Assembly: GCF_010668805.1 (NCBI RefSeq)
Contig: NZ_WUFT01000005.1
Span: forward strand, 62,001 to 126,000
DNA: 64,000 nt
From: Rhizobium phaseoli
Lineage (GTDB): Bacteria > Pseudomonadota > Alphaproteobacteria > Rhizobiales > Rhizobiaceae
Direction: 5' to 3'
Made by a program: the position numbers and the translations under genes. Positions 33,207-41,326 of this stretch are shown in pieces. Every line of letters starts with the position of its first letter. Within the stretch, counting starts at the first letter, position 1. The notes under the pieces were generated by a model. That model searched no databases and was not told where the DNA came from. It worked only from the letters and a program-made list of their open reading frames with translations.

Positions 33207-33859
33207 CTTGCGCCCCCCAGCACCTCACTATCCCAGCGCACCAAGTAACAGCTTGTGAAATACTCGTAAATCGCACGTGACGTTGGTCATAGAAAGAGAC
33301 CAAAAATGGTCTGCCAGGTTGAACCTTGCTTCACACTATCATCAGGCGGTTCGACGCATCCAACAACCTGAGAAGGACGAACTTCTATCAGGTATTACAA
33401 AATGTCGTCTGGCCAAGCGCCAGTTGCGACAAGATTGGTGCTCTGGCTTGTTTTTCTCCATGAGAGGATTCAATACTTAACGACTAAGAAAATAATTTTT
33501 GTGGCTCGTTTCGAACGAAAGTAGTATTTCCACCAATACGCTCGTAGCGGTGCAGTTAGTCTCCCGTCGCCAAGTTTCCGAGGGTTGTGTGGTCGCAGCG
33601 GTCCCTTGGTTGCACTCGCACGTGGCGGAAGCTCGTTGCCGCGCCTACATAGCCTTCAAGGCGCGGCCGTTTCCGTTGCCATTCGATCTTGCGCGAAGTG
33701 CCATTCGAATTCACGCGCTACAGCTACACACGCCTCGATCGTCACCAAACCCGCAACAGCACTGTGACAGCGGCGTGAAATTGCCGTCGACCTCTTGTTT
33801 TCGGGCGGTGGGGCGGGTAAAGACCGCCCACTTTTCCCGAGAAAACAAAGGATTTGACT
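33207..33859. other. Gene-poor region upstream of ndk
   Basis: About 650 bases without a convincing gene. Short open frames exist but lack SDs and native codon patterns. The end (33725-33787) resembles the 3' end of the GST gene at 32765-32823, including the stop codon, and 33794-33850 forms a nested hairpin in the ndk leader. Confidence 0.45.
33794..33850 (+). promoter_or_regulatory. Nested hairpin in the ndk leader
   Basis: An inner stem pairs GGGCGGT (33803-33809) with ACCGCCC (33823-33829). An outer stem pairs CTTGTTTTC (33794-33802) with GAAAACAAAG (33841-33850), with one bulge. The outer arm covers most of the ndk SD region (AAAGGA at 33847), 8 bases before the ATG. The GC-rich inner arm could also pair with CCC at 33836-33838, giving alternative folds. 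Confidence 0.45.
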
Positions 33860-34282
33860 ATGGCGATTGAACGCACCTTCTCGATGATCAAGCCGGATGC
33901 AACCAAGCGCAACCTGACGGGCGCCATCACCAAGATGCTCGAAGATGCCGGCCTGCGCGTCGTCGCCTCCAAGCGCGTCTGGATGAGCCGTCGCGAAGCT
34001 GAAGGCTTCTACGCCGTTCACAAGGAGCGTCCTTTCTTCGGCGAACTCGTCGAAGGCATGATCTCCGGCCCGACCGTCGTTCAGGTTCTGGAAGGCGAAG
34101 GCGCCATCCTCAAGAACCGCGAAATCATGGGCGCGACCAACCCGGCAAACGCTGACGAAGGCACGATCCGCAAGGTTCATGCCCTGTCGATCGGCGAAAA
34201 TTCCGTTCACGGCTCGGATGCTCCGGAGACGGCTGCCCAGGAAATCAAGTACTGGTTCTCCGATACCGAAGTCGTCGGCTGA
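33860..34282 (+). CDS. ndk: Nucleoside diphosphate kinase
   Basis: NDK (140 residues) balances NTP pools by transferring the gamma-phosphate through a phospho-histidine. The [11 protein letters not shown] opening, the active-site stretch around [15 protein letters not shown] and the [12 protein letters not shown] segment with its catalytic-region histidine are all canonical. ATG at 33860 is used; TTG two codons upstream is rejected on length. A rho-independent terminator follows. Confidence 0.97.
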   Translation: MAIERTFSMIKPDATKRNLTGAITKMLEDAGLRVVASKRVWMSRREAEGFYAVHKERPFFGELVEGMISGPTVVQVLEGEGAILKNREIMGATNPANADEGTIRKVHALSIGENSVHGSDAPETAAQEIKYWFSDTEVVG

Positions 34283-34327
34283 GGCCACGCTTCTGCATTG
34301 GCTCGCAATGCCTTGAATTGACTCTCG

Positions 34328-34354
34328 AAAGCCGGGGCCTTGCTCCGGCTTTTT
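34328..34354 (+). terminator. Rho-independent terminator of ndk
   Basis: AAAGCCGG (34328-34335) pairs with CCGGCTTT (34345-34352), nine-base loop, followed by a T-run to 34354. It lies 46 bases after the ndk stop. Confidence 0.75.
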
Positions 34355-34370
34355 CTATGCCAGGCCTTGT

Positions 34371-34874
34371 CTATGCCGGGCACTTGTCGGTATTCGAAAA
34401 ATCGACGCTGCCGTCAGGCTTGAAGACCTCCGGGTTCTTGTCATAAAGCGCGCCGAGGACCAGCGGCTTGCTCGGCAGCACGGTCTGGTCGAGGTCGGAC
34501 CGGAACTGAGTCTTCAATTCCTGCAGCACCTTGCCGTCCTTGTCGACCAGCCGAACACTGACGGAATAGGGACGGTCCTTGCGCACGCAGTGCAGTTTTT
34601 CGCTCTGCAGCGCAATTTTGTCGTCGATCGGATAGATTTTCTGGTTCAGCACCAGGGGATCGCCGCCTTGAGGATTTTCGAATTCGGCGATGATGAGAGA
34701 ACCGTCGGGGATTGGCCCCGTCTTCTTCAGCGTCAGCAGATAGGTAGCGCTCGCCACCCGATAGTTGAAGACGAAAAGGTGGCCGGTGACTTCGACCAGG
34801 TTTTCGGCCTGGCGCTGGCAGGCGGACAGCAGAAGGCCAATTGTTGCTGCCGTCAGGATCAGATATTTCCTCAT
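34371..34874 (-). CDS. Putative lipoprotein, unknown function
   Basis: A 167-residue protein with a lipoprotein signal (MRKYLILTAATIGLLLSAC) and lipobox LSAC, so probably anchored in a membrane on the periplasmic side. The rest is a beta-rich domain with a few charged loops and paired cysteines (LHCVRKD and the final DKCPA). No family is recognised. GGAGGAG precedes the start at 34874, and its ATG overlaps the CGNR stop by 4 bases, so it is co-expressed with that regulator. An open upstream extension lies inside the regulator gene and is rejected. Confidence 0.7.
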   Translation of the reverse strand: MRKYLILTAATIGLLLSACQRQAENLVEVTGHLFVFNYRVASATYLLTLKKTGPIPDGSLIIAEFENPQGGDPLVLNQKIYPIDDKIALQSEKLHCVRKDRPYSVSVRLVDKDGKVLQELKTQFRSDLDQTVLPSKPLVLGALYDKNPEVFKPDGSVDFSNTDKCPA

Positions 34875-35416
34875 GGGGTCTCCTCCTTCTTGCGGCGATA
34901 GTGCCGGTTCGCCTTGGCGCGGTTGCCGCAGACCGCCATGTCGCACCAGGCGCGGCTCCTGTTCTTGCTGCGGTCGATGAACAGCCAGCCGCAATTGCCG
35001 CAGACCTTCATGCGCTCCGGCTCCGGCATGGCGACCAGCCGCAGCACCGAATGGGCGGTGGCCGCGGCCACGCTGCCGGGGCTTGCCTCGCGCAGCACTT
35101 TTGCCAGCGCCTCCAGCAGACCGGCCAGCAATTGGTCGTCGCCGCCATTCAGTATACGCTTGCGGAAATAGCGGTCGATCGCTTCCCGCAGCGCGAGGAA
35201 ATCCATCTCGTTTTCCGCCGCCACAGGCGTGATGTCGCCAAAGAGGGCCCGTTCGGCGCAGAATTCGGCAGCGGCGCGCGGAAAGTCCTGCATCTGGTCC
35301 CGAACCGCGAAGCGGTCGATCCGCCGCATTGCATCATGGCGCAGCACGACGCTGTTGGCGACATCGAGCGCCAGCGCGCCGCCGGCAAAGCGGTGAGGGG
35401 TCCAGGAAAAGCTCAT
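34871..35416 (-). CDS. CGNR zinc finger transcriptional regulator
   Basis: A 181-residue regulator of the CGNR (ABATE) class. The N-terminal stress/ligand-binding part opens with RFAGGALALDVANSVVLR, and the C-terminal CGNR zinc finger carries Cys pairs in MKVCGNCGWLFID and AWCDMAVCGNRAKANRHY. CGNR proteins are poorly studied DNA-binding regulators. A perfect palindrome with its own -10 box ends 4 bases upstream of the start, so autoregulation is very likely. It is divergent from the LivH-like permease gene and overlaps the lipoprotein gene. Confidence 0.87.
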   Translation of the reverse strand: MSFSWTPHRFAGGALALDVANSVVLRHDAMRRIDRFAVRDQMQDFPRAAAEFCAERALFGDITPVAAENEMDFLALREAIDRYFRKRILNGGDDQLLAGLLEALAKVLREASPGSVAAATAHSVLRLVAMPEPERMKVCGNCGWLFIDRSKNRSRAWCDMAVCGNRAKANRHYRRKKEETP

Positions 35417-35420
35417 GGTG

Positions 35421-35460
35421 AAATTATAACTGGTGAAATAAGTTTTACCAGTTATAATTT
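35421..35460. promoter_or_regulatory. Palindromic operator with divergent promoters
   Basis: The arms AAATTATAACTGGT (35421-35434) and ACCAGTTATAATTT (35447-35460) are perfect inverted copies around a 12-base spacer. Each arm contains one TATAAT, on the minus strand at 35428-35423 for the CGNR gene and on the plus strand at 35453-35458 for the permease gene. The minus-strand -10 lies only 7 bases from the CGNR ATG, which predicts a leaderless or nearly leaderless mRNA. A dimeric protein bound here would block both promoters. Confidence 0.85.
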
Positions 35461-35481
35461 TGATGACGCGGAGTGTCTGGA

Positions 35482-36378
35482 ATGGCCTATCTTCTGCAGC
35501 AGCTGGCGAATGCGGTTCCGCTCGCCGCTCTCTATGCCGCGCTCGCCTTCGGTTATGCCGTCGCTTTCGGCGTGACGAAGCGGGCCGATATCACCTATGG
35601 GGCGATCTTTGCTTTCGCAGGCCAAATCCTGCTGCTCTTCACCGAACTCGCTTTCAACCGCTTCTGGCTGGTGCTGCCGGCCGCCCTTGCCGTCGGCGCT
35701 TGCGCTTCCATCGTCTATTCGCTGGGGGCGGGCCTGTGGATCGGCCGCTCGATCATGCTGCCGCTGGTCAGCAAATCGCCGAATACGGTGATCGTTGCCG
35801 CCCTCGGCATCATGATCGTGCTGATGGAGACCGCCCGGCTTGCCGCCAATACCCGCACCATCTGGTTGCCGCCGTTCCTGAACGATACGGTGATCTTCTG
35901 GAGTGACGGCGCGTTCAAGGTAACGCTCACCTATATCCAGCTGATCGACACGGCGCTGATGTCAGCCATCGTCGCTGTTGGAACGCTGATCCTCAGGCGC
36001 ACAGCCTGGGGCCGCATCTGGCGCGCCGTCACCGACGATCCGCTGGCCGCCGAACTCTGCGGCACCAGCGCCAACCGTGTTTTCCTTGCCGCCTATGCGG
36101 CAGCTAGCCTCGTCGCCGCGATCTGCGGCATCCTCGCCACCTTCTATTACGGTTCGATGGATTTCGGCGCCGGCCTGATGTTCGGGCTGAAGGTGCTGCT
36201 GATTGCGGCGGTCGGCGGCTATTCCGATCCGTTGCGCTCGGCCGGCGGTGCTGCCGGGCTCGCCGTCGTCGAGACCATGTGGGGCGCTTACGGCCCCTTC
36301 GTCTGGCGGGATCTGGTCATCTTTTCGCTCCTCGTCCTGCTCTTGGTCATGAGCCGCAGGGAGCGCGTGGTTCTCTGA
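35482..36378 (+). CDS. Branched-chain amino-acid ABC permease (LivH-like), orphan
   Basis: Inner-membrane permease of 298 residues with about eight hydrophobic segments. The LivH pattern is visible in AALYAALAFGYAVAFGVTKRADITYGAIF and in RAVTDDPLAAELCGTSANRVF. No binding protein, LivM, LivG or LivF genes are adjacent, so it must join a complex encoded elsewhere or be an orphan. The ATG at 35482 is preferred to a GTG at 35473. Its promoter is shared with the CGNR gene and its stop abuts the moaE stop. Confidence 0.88.
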   Translation: MAYLLQQLANAVPLAALYAALAFGYAVAFGVTKRADITYGAIFAFAGQILLLFTELAFNRFWLVLPAALAVGACASIVYSLGAGLWIGRSIMLPLVSKSPNTVIVAALGIMIVLMETARLAANTRTIWLPPFLNDTVIFWSDGAFKVTLTYIQLIDTALMSAIVAVGTLILRRTAWGRIWRAVTDDPLAAELCGTSANRVFLAAYAAASLVAAICGILATFYYGSMDFGAGLMFGLKVLLIAAVGGYSDPLRSAGGAAGLAVVETMWGAYGPFVWRDLVIFSLLVLLLVMSRRERVVL

Positions 36379-36840
36379 TCACTTCCACTTGTCGCGCGCC
36401 GCATCGTCGGCGTCTCTCGCCGCGACCCAGTCGCCGGTGGCGCCATCCTTGCCGTGCTCCTTCTTCCAGAAGGGGGCTGCGGTCTTCAGGAAATCCATGA
36501 CAAAATTGGCGCCGTCGAACGCCGCCTGCCGGTGCGGCGCGGCTGCAATGACCAGCACGATATTCTCGCCCACGGCAATCTTGCCGTAGCGGTGGATGGC
36601 GGTGAGGCCGAGAAGTCCGAAACGGGTAACGGCGAGTTCGCCGATCCGGGCCATCTCGGCTTCGGCCATGCCGGGGTAATGTTCGAGTTCGAGCGCGGCG
36701 AGCGTGCCGCCGTCATCGCGGCAGAGGCCGGAGAAGGTGACGATGGCGCCGATGCCGGGTTTGCCCTTGGAGAGGTGGTCGACCTCGGTTTGAAGGTCAA
36801 AGTCCTCGCGCTGGACGCGGATGGTGGGGGGGAGGGTCAC
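36379..36840 (-). CDS. moaE: Molybdopterin synthase catalytic subunit
   Basis: MoaE (153 residues) transfers sulfur from MoaD to precursor Z to make molybdopterin. The N-terminal part is the ferredoxin-like fold typical of the family, with GAIVTFSGLCRD and the conserved HYPGMAEAEM; the C-terminal part has the Lys-rich PFWKKEH segment with a catalytic lysine. It is 261 bases downstream of moaD, separated by a palindromic repeat. Confidence 0.94.
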   Translation of the reverse strand: MTLPPTIRVQREDFDLQTEVDHLSKGKPGIGAIVTFSGLCRDDGGTLAALELEHYPGMAEAEMARIGELAVTRFGLLGLTAIHRYGKIAVGENIVLVIAAAPHRQAAFDGANFVMDFLKTAAPFWKKEHGKDGATGDWVAARDADDAARDKWK

Positions 36841-36890
36841 GGCGAAATCCTCCGCTGCTTTGACGCAACTGCAAAGAATACGGAAAGGGC

Positions 36891-37088
36891 GTGCCGTGGA
36901 AGCCCCCCTCTGGCCTGCCGGCCATCTCCCCCACAGGTGGGGAGATCACGAGTGGCGCGACCTTCCTGCTCCCTTAACGTTTCGTTGGGCTGAAACGTTG
37001 ATTGTTTGGAGGAGCCGGTGCCCCCAGCCAATCTCCCTCCTTGTGGGGAAGATGTCCGGCAGGACAGAGGGGGGTAGCGACACGGCAC
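36891..37088 (-). repeat. Dispersed palindromic repeat, copy 1
   Basis: Large inverted repeat in the moaD-moaE gap. Its outer arms (GTGCCGTG at 36891 and CACGGCAC at 37081) and the GGCCTGCCGGCCATCTCC / GGACATC-like inner arms flank a central spacer. The reverse complement aligns along its length, including the central spacer (TTTCAGCC / CGAAACG), with a second copy at 57504-57695. Two inverted-orientation copies mark it as a mobile-type or REP-type intergenic element, as is common in Rhizobium. It has no coding capacity. Confidence 0.8.
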
Positions 37089-37101
37089 CACCATCACTGT
37101 C

Positions 37102-37356
37102 TCATCCCCCCGTCATCGGCGGAAATATCCCGATCTCGCGCGCGCCTGATATCGGCTCGTCATGTTCGACATGCTCCATGTCGAGCGCCACGCGGATCAC
37201 CTCGGGATATTGAAGTGCGGTCTCATATTCTTCGCCCAGCGTCTTCAAATGATTCAGGAGATCGGTAACAGTGACGACGGAGGAGGGGAGGTCGATCTCC
37301 TCCTCGCCCTTGCCGATGCGTTCGCGCACCCATGCGAAATAGACAAGCCGGGTCAT
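37102..37356 (-). CDS. moaD: Molybdopterin synthase sulfur carrier subunit
   Basis: MoaD (84 residues), a ubiquitin-like small sulfur carrier that is thiocarboxylated at its C-terminal glycine. The sequence ends in the required GG (FPPMTGG). Its ATG overlaps the pgsA stop by 4 bases, so it belongs to the SDR-uvrC-pgsA-moaD unit. It works with MoaE. Confidence 0.93.
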   Translation of the reverse strand: MTRLVYFAWVRERIGKGEEEIDLPSSVVTVTDLLNHLKTLGEEYETALQYPEVIRVALDMEHVEHDEPISGAREIGIFPPMTGG

Positions 37357-37943
37357 TCCTCGTTATCCACGATATGTTTCACCCCGGCGCGAAAATAGTC
37401 GTAGCCGGTATAGATGGTCAGCAGCGCGGCGATCCACAGCAGTGCGATGCCGGTCTGCGTCGTATAGGGGAAAATCTCGTCTCCGGCCGGGCCCGCGAGC
37501 AGGAAGGCGATGGCGACGAGTTGCAGCGTCGTCTTCCACTTGGCTATCCGCGTTACCGGCACGCTGACCTTCAGCGCCGCCAGATATTCGCGCAGTCCCG
37601 ATACCAGGATCTCACGGCAGAGAATGGTGATCGCCGCCCAGATCGACCAGCCGGCAATCGTCTGGTCGGCCGCGACCAGCAGCAGGATCGAGGCGACCAG
37701 CAGCTTGTCGGCGATCGGATCGAGCATGCGGCCGATATTCGACGTCTGGTTCCAGATGCGCGCGAGATAGCCGTCGAGGAAATCGGTGATCGAGGCGATG
37801 ACGAAGATCCACAGCGCCACCCAGCGCGCCGTGTTGCTGATCGACAGCTTACCCTCGATGAAGAAGCAGAGAACGATCAGCGGCACGGCGAGGATCCGGC
37901 CGTAGGTCAGAAGATTGGGAATGCTGTACGCACGCGATGCCAT
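37353..37943 (-). CDS. pgsA: CDP-diacylglycerol--glycerol-3-phosphate 3-phosphatidyltransferase
   Basis: Integral membrane enzyme of 196 residues that makes phosphatidylglycerol phosphate, the committed step to PG and cardiolipin. The CDP-alcohol phosphotransferase motif D-G-x2-A-R-x8-G-x3-D-x3-D is fully present in FLDGYLARIWNQTSNIGRML followed by DPIADKL. Several hydrophobic helices surround it. It is downstream of uvrC and overlaps moaD. Confidence 0.94.
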   Translation of the reverse strand: MASRAYSIPNLLTYGRILAVPLIVLCFFIEGKLSISNTARWVALWIFVIASITDFLDGYLARIWNQTSNIGRMLDPIADKLLVASILLLVAADQTIAGWSIWAAITILCREILVSGLREYLAALKVSVPVTRIAKWKTTLQLVAIAFLLAGPAGDEIFPYTTQTGIALLWIAALLTIYTGYDYFRAGVKHIVDNEE

Positions 37944-37970
37944 GGGATCGTTTCTCTGAATTGATGCGCC

Positions 37971-38075
37971 GCTACAGCGCCGCGCGGCTTTTCAGACGCG
38001 CAAAGGACGCTGTAACACTTTGAACCTGCGCATCGTGCTTTCCAATCGATTCCGATTTTCGGGCCGATGCGGTAG
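37971..38075. repeat. Rhizobiaceae-type palindromic intergenic repeat
   Basis: The uvrC-pgsA spacer (211 bases) holds two inverted repeats in the mosaic style seen elsewhere in the window: TACAGCG/CGCTGTA arms near 37972 and 38009, and CGCATCG/CGATGCG at 38029-38035 and 38065-38071. Spacing is like the copy downstream of rnd. Confidence 0.6.
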
Positions 38076-38154
38076 ATGACGGCTTTGGCTGTGGACCGTC
38101 AACATTCTTTCTGTCTTTTCACTGCCTTTGCGTGGAATTTGCGACGGACACCGG

Positions 38155-40197
38155 TTATTTCGCGGCGTCGTCGTGGAAATGGTTATAGACCTGCTTGGCG
38201 ACGGCTTCCGATATGCCTTCCACCGTCATCAGGTCGGAGAGCGCCGCGCGCGAAACCGCCTTCGCGGTGCCGAAATGCTGGAGCAGCGCGCGTTTGCGCG
38301 ATGGCCCGATGCCGCCGATCTCGTCGAGCGGGTTCTTGATCATTTCCTTCTTGCGCCGTGCCCGGTGCGAGCCGATCGCGAAACGATGCGCCTCGTCGCG
38401 CATGCGCTGGACGAAATAGAGCACCGGATCGCGCGGCGGCAGCGTAAAACTCTCGCGCCCCGGCGGGAAGAAGCGCTCGCGCCCGGCATCGCGGTCAACA
38501 CCCTTGGCGATGCCGATCGCCGTCACGCTGTCGGTGATGCCGAGCTCGGTGAGGATGGCGCGTACCGCGGTCATCTGCCCCTGGCCGCCGTCGATCAGGA
38601 TTACATCGGGCCAAGCCGGGAAGGGCATGTCGGCGGCGTCGGGCGCGGATGTCTGCGCCGTCCGGTTGGGAATGCCTTCATCCTTGATCAGCCGCGAGAA
38701 GCGCCGCGTCATCACCTCCTTCATCATGCCGAAGTCGTCGCCGGGGGTGATGTCGGTCGATTTGATGTTGAACTTGCGATACTGGTTCTTGACGAAACCT
38801 TCCGGCCCCGCGACCACCATGCCGCCGACGGCATTGGTGCCCATGATATGCGAGTTGTCGTAGATCTCGATGCGCTGCGGTGCATAGGCAAGCCCGAACG
38901 TCTCCTTGAAACCTTCGAGCAGCCGCGATTGCGATGCCGTCTCGGCGAGCTTTCGCCCATGCGCCTCGCGGGCATTGCCGACGACATGGTCGACCAGATC
39001 GCGTTTCTCGCCACGCTGCGGCACCAGGATCGAAACCCTGTGAGCGGCCTTCTGGCTGAGTGCGGCCGCGAGCAGTTCCATCTCCTCGATCGTTTCCGAC
39101 AGCATGATCTGCTTCGGTACCGGCTTGTCGTCGTAGAACTGGGCGAGGAAGGCATTCAGCACTTCGGCGCCGGAAAGCTGCGGATCGGCTTTGGGGAAAT
39201 AGGCGCGGTTGCCCCAGTTCTGTCCGGTGCGGAAGAAGAACACCTGGATGCAGGAAATGCCGCCTTCGTGATGAATGGCGAAAACGTCAGCTTCCTCGAC
39301 GCCGGCCGGATTGATGCCCTGATGGCTCTGCACATGCGAAAGTGCCGCCAGGCGGTCGCGATAGATCGCCGCCCGCTCGAAGTCGAGGTCCTCGGCCGCC
39401 TGGTTCATGGCCTCGGCCATATGCGACTTCACCTTCTGGCTCTTGCCGGACAGGAAGTCCTTCGCCTCCTGCACCAGTTCGCCGTACCCCCCGTCGCTGA
39501 CCTCGCGGGTGCACGGCCCGGAACAGCGCTTGATCTGGTAGAGCAGGCAGGGCCGGGTGCGCGTCTCGAAGACGCTGTCGGTGCAGGTGCGGATCAGGAA
39601 GGCGCGCTGCAGCGAATTGATCGTCCGGCCGACCGCGCCGGCCGAAGCGAAAGGTCCGAAATAGTCGCCCTTTCGCGCTCTCGCACCGCGATGCTTGAAA
39701 ATGGCCGGTGCCCGATGGTCGCCGGTGATGAGGATATAGGGGAAGGACTTGTCGTCGCGCAGCAGCACGTTAAAGCGCGGCCGCAAGCGCTTGATCAGAT
39801 TCGCTTCCAAGAGCAGCGCTTCGGTTTCGGTGCGCGTCGTCACGAATTCCATGTTCGCCGTCTGCCGCACCATCTGGGCGATGCGGTTGGAATGCACGCG
39901 GCCGACGGCGTAATTGCCGACGCGCTTCTTCAGGCTGCGTGCCTTGCCGACATAAAGCACGTCGCCCTCGGCATTGAACATGCGGTAGACGCCGGGGGTG
40001 TTCGGCAGCCGCTTGACGAATTCGCCGATCAGTTCCGCGCCGATCAGCCCGGTCTCGTTGACGCTGCCCGCGTTCCAGTCGACCGCAGTCGCAAGCGGGG
40101 CGGCGGCGGAAACATCGCCTTCCACCTCGATATCGTCTTCGCTCTCATCCGTATCATCGTAGAGAACGCCGCCATCCGGCAGCTTCCGTCCGTTCAT
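38155..40197 (-). CDS. uvrC: Excinuclease ABC subunit C
   Basis: UvrC (680 residues) makes both incisions in nucleotide excision repair together with UvrB. It has the GIY-YIG nuclease domain near residues 65-145 ([20 protein letters not shown]), a UvrB-binding UVR helix region, the RNase H-like endonuclease domain ([20 protein letters not shown] and [11 protein letters not shown]) and C-terminal HhH repeats. It overlaps the SDR gene by 4 bases. The N-terminus carries a variable acidic extension of about 60 residues before the nuclease domain. Confidence 0.97.
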   Translation of the reverse strand: MNGRKLPDGGVLYDDTDESEDDIEVEGDVSAAAPLATAVDWNAGSVNETGLIGAELIGEFVKRLPNTPGVYRMFNAEGDVLYVGKARSLKKRVGNYAVGRVHSNRIAQMVRQTANMEFVTTRTETEALLLEANLIKRLRPRFNVLLRDDKSFPYILITGDHRAPAIFKHRGARARKGDYFGPFASAGAVGRTINSLQRAFLIRTCTDSVFETRTRPCLLYQIKRCSGPCTREVSDGGYGELVQEAKDFLSGKSQKVKSHMAEAMNQAAEDLDFERAAIYRDRLAALSHVQSHQGINPAGVEEADVFAIHHEGGISCIQVFFFRTGQNWGNRAYFPKADPQLSGAEVLNAFLAQFYDDKPVPKQIMLSETIEEMELLAAALSQKAAHRVSILVPQRGEKRDLVDHVVGNAREAHGRKLAETASQSRLLEGFKETFGLAYAPQRIEIYDNSHIMGTNAVGGMVVAGPEGFVKNQYRKFNIKSTDITPGDDFGMMKEVMTRRFSRLIKDEGIPNRTAQTSAPDAADMPFPAWPDVILIDGGQGQMTAVRAILTELGITDSVTAIGIAKGVDRDAGRERFFPPGRESFTLPPRDPVLYFVQRMRDEAHRFAIGSHRARRKKEMIKNPLDEIGGIGPSRKRALLQHFGTAKAVSRAALSDLMTVEGISEAVAKQVYNHFHDDAAK

Positions 40198-40961
40198 TCC
40201 GTAATCTCCGCCACATCGGGCGTCTGCCAGGCGAGGTGCTGGCCGCCGTCGAGGGCAATCATCTGGCCGGTGATCGAGGGCGTGTCGAAGAGAAAGCGAA
40301 TCGTCTGTCCGAACTCGCCGAATCCCGGCCCCGCCTTCATGATAAGCCCGTCGATCTGAGCCTGGAAGTCCTCTTCCGACTGTCGCGCGCTACGCACCGT
40401 CGGACCGGGGCCGATGGCGTTGACGCGCATCTTCGGCGCAAAGGTCTGCGCCATGGTCTGCGTCGCCGTCCAGAGTGCCGCCTTCGAAAGCGTGTAGGAA
40501 TAGAAGCCGGGGTTGAGCGCCCAGACCCGCTGGTCGATAATGTTGACGATCAGTCCGTTCGCATCGTCGGGCAACTGTTCGGCAAAGGCCGCAGCGAGAA
40601 TCGAGGGCGCCCGCACATGGATGTCGAAATGCTGCGCCCATGCCTGCGCATCGAAACTGCGGGCCGAATCCTGGCGGAAAACCGATGCGTTGTTGACAAG
40701 CAGGTCGAGGTTGCCGAGCGCCTCGGACGCCTTTGTGAGGAGCGCGCTTGTTTCGCCGATATCGGTAAGGTCGGCCTCGAGCGCGATCGCCCGATATCCC
40801 TTCTGCCGCAATTCCGCCGCCACCTCTTCGGCTTCACCGATGGAGCCGTTTGCGTGGATTGCGACGGAAAAGCCATTTGCAGCAAGGTCTTCGGCGATTG
40901 CCCGGCCTATTCTTTTAGCGGCCCCAGTTACAAGGGCCGTGCGAAGTCTTTTGTGGTTCAA
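40194..40961 (-). CDS. SDR family oxidoreductase, pteridine reductase-like
   Basis: NAD(P)H-dependent short-chain dehydrogenase of 255 residues. The cofactor motif [16 protein letters not shown] is of the type seen in bacterial pteridine/dihydromonapterin reductases (FolM). Catalytic [10 protein letters not shown] and the NAG-type motif VNNAS are present. Reduction of a pterin is the best guess, not proven. The start appears to be TTG at 40961 preceded by AAGG/AGGA. It overlaps uvrC by 4 bases and begins the uvrC-pgsA-moaD unit. Confidence 0.87.
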   Translation of the reverse strand: MNHKRLRTALVTGAAKRIGRAIAEDLAANGFSVAIHANGSIGEAEEVAAELRQKGYRAIALEADLTDIGETSALLTKASEALGNLDLLVNNASVFRQDSARSFDAQAWAQHFDIHVRAPSILAAAFAEQLPDDANGLIVNIIDQRVWALNPGFYSYTLSKAALWTATQTMAQTFAPKMRVNAIGPGPTVRSARQSEEDFQAQIDGLIMKAGPGFGEFGQTIRFLFDTPSITGQMIALDGGQHLAWQTPDVAEITE

Positions 40962-41326
40962 AATCCTGCCTTCTGATCCCGCGAGTCTGTCTGCTGACTA
41001 TATAGGCGCGGGCGGAGATTATATAAATAGGCCGTTGCGGTTGCCTCCGTGAGCAGGATATTCTATGTATTATTTAATAATGCGATTTCTTAAAATAAGT
41101 ATTTTAAGATTAACTCTTCGGTAGGGTTAATGAAGTGTATGTTGCTTCAAAGCAACATCGAATTTCGGCCATGCGGCAGCCACAATGATATCACAATTTG
41201 GCTCTTTCAAATCCGCATTTGAGTTCCAATTTCAGTCTCGATCCGGAAGGGACATCTGGCAATATCCCGCCAATGCTTCACTGATAGACAGATGGCAAGC
41301 GAAGCGGGACTGAAAGGAGACTAAGT
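40962..41326. other. AT-rich regulatory region upstream of the outer membrane protein gene
   Basis: 365 bases with no gene. It contains several short perfect inverted repeats: CTTAAAAT/ATTTTAAG (41089-41096/41101-41108), ATGTTGCTT/AAGCAACAT with a two-base centre (41139-41158), and TCAAAT/ATTTGA (41207-41222). It is far more AT-rich than its flanks and probably carries the promoter and operator sites for the outer membrane gene, plus the divergent SDR gene's start. Confidence 0.5.

Noticed and set aside
33277..33870. Short open frames in the gene-poor stretch upstream of ndk
   Set aside because: No SD, poor codon pattern and no recognisable protein; the last one overlaps the ndk leader.
36903..37075. 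Possible small protein or RNA gene in the moaD-moaE spacer
   Set aside because: It is better explained as a palindromic dispersed repeat with a reverse-complement copy at 57504.
38128..40359. Long plus-strand open frame opposite uvrC
   Set aside because: It covers uvrC in antisense, runs past both ends and has arginine/glycine-rich, non-domain sequence typical of shadows.
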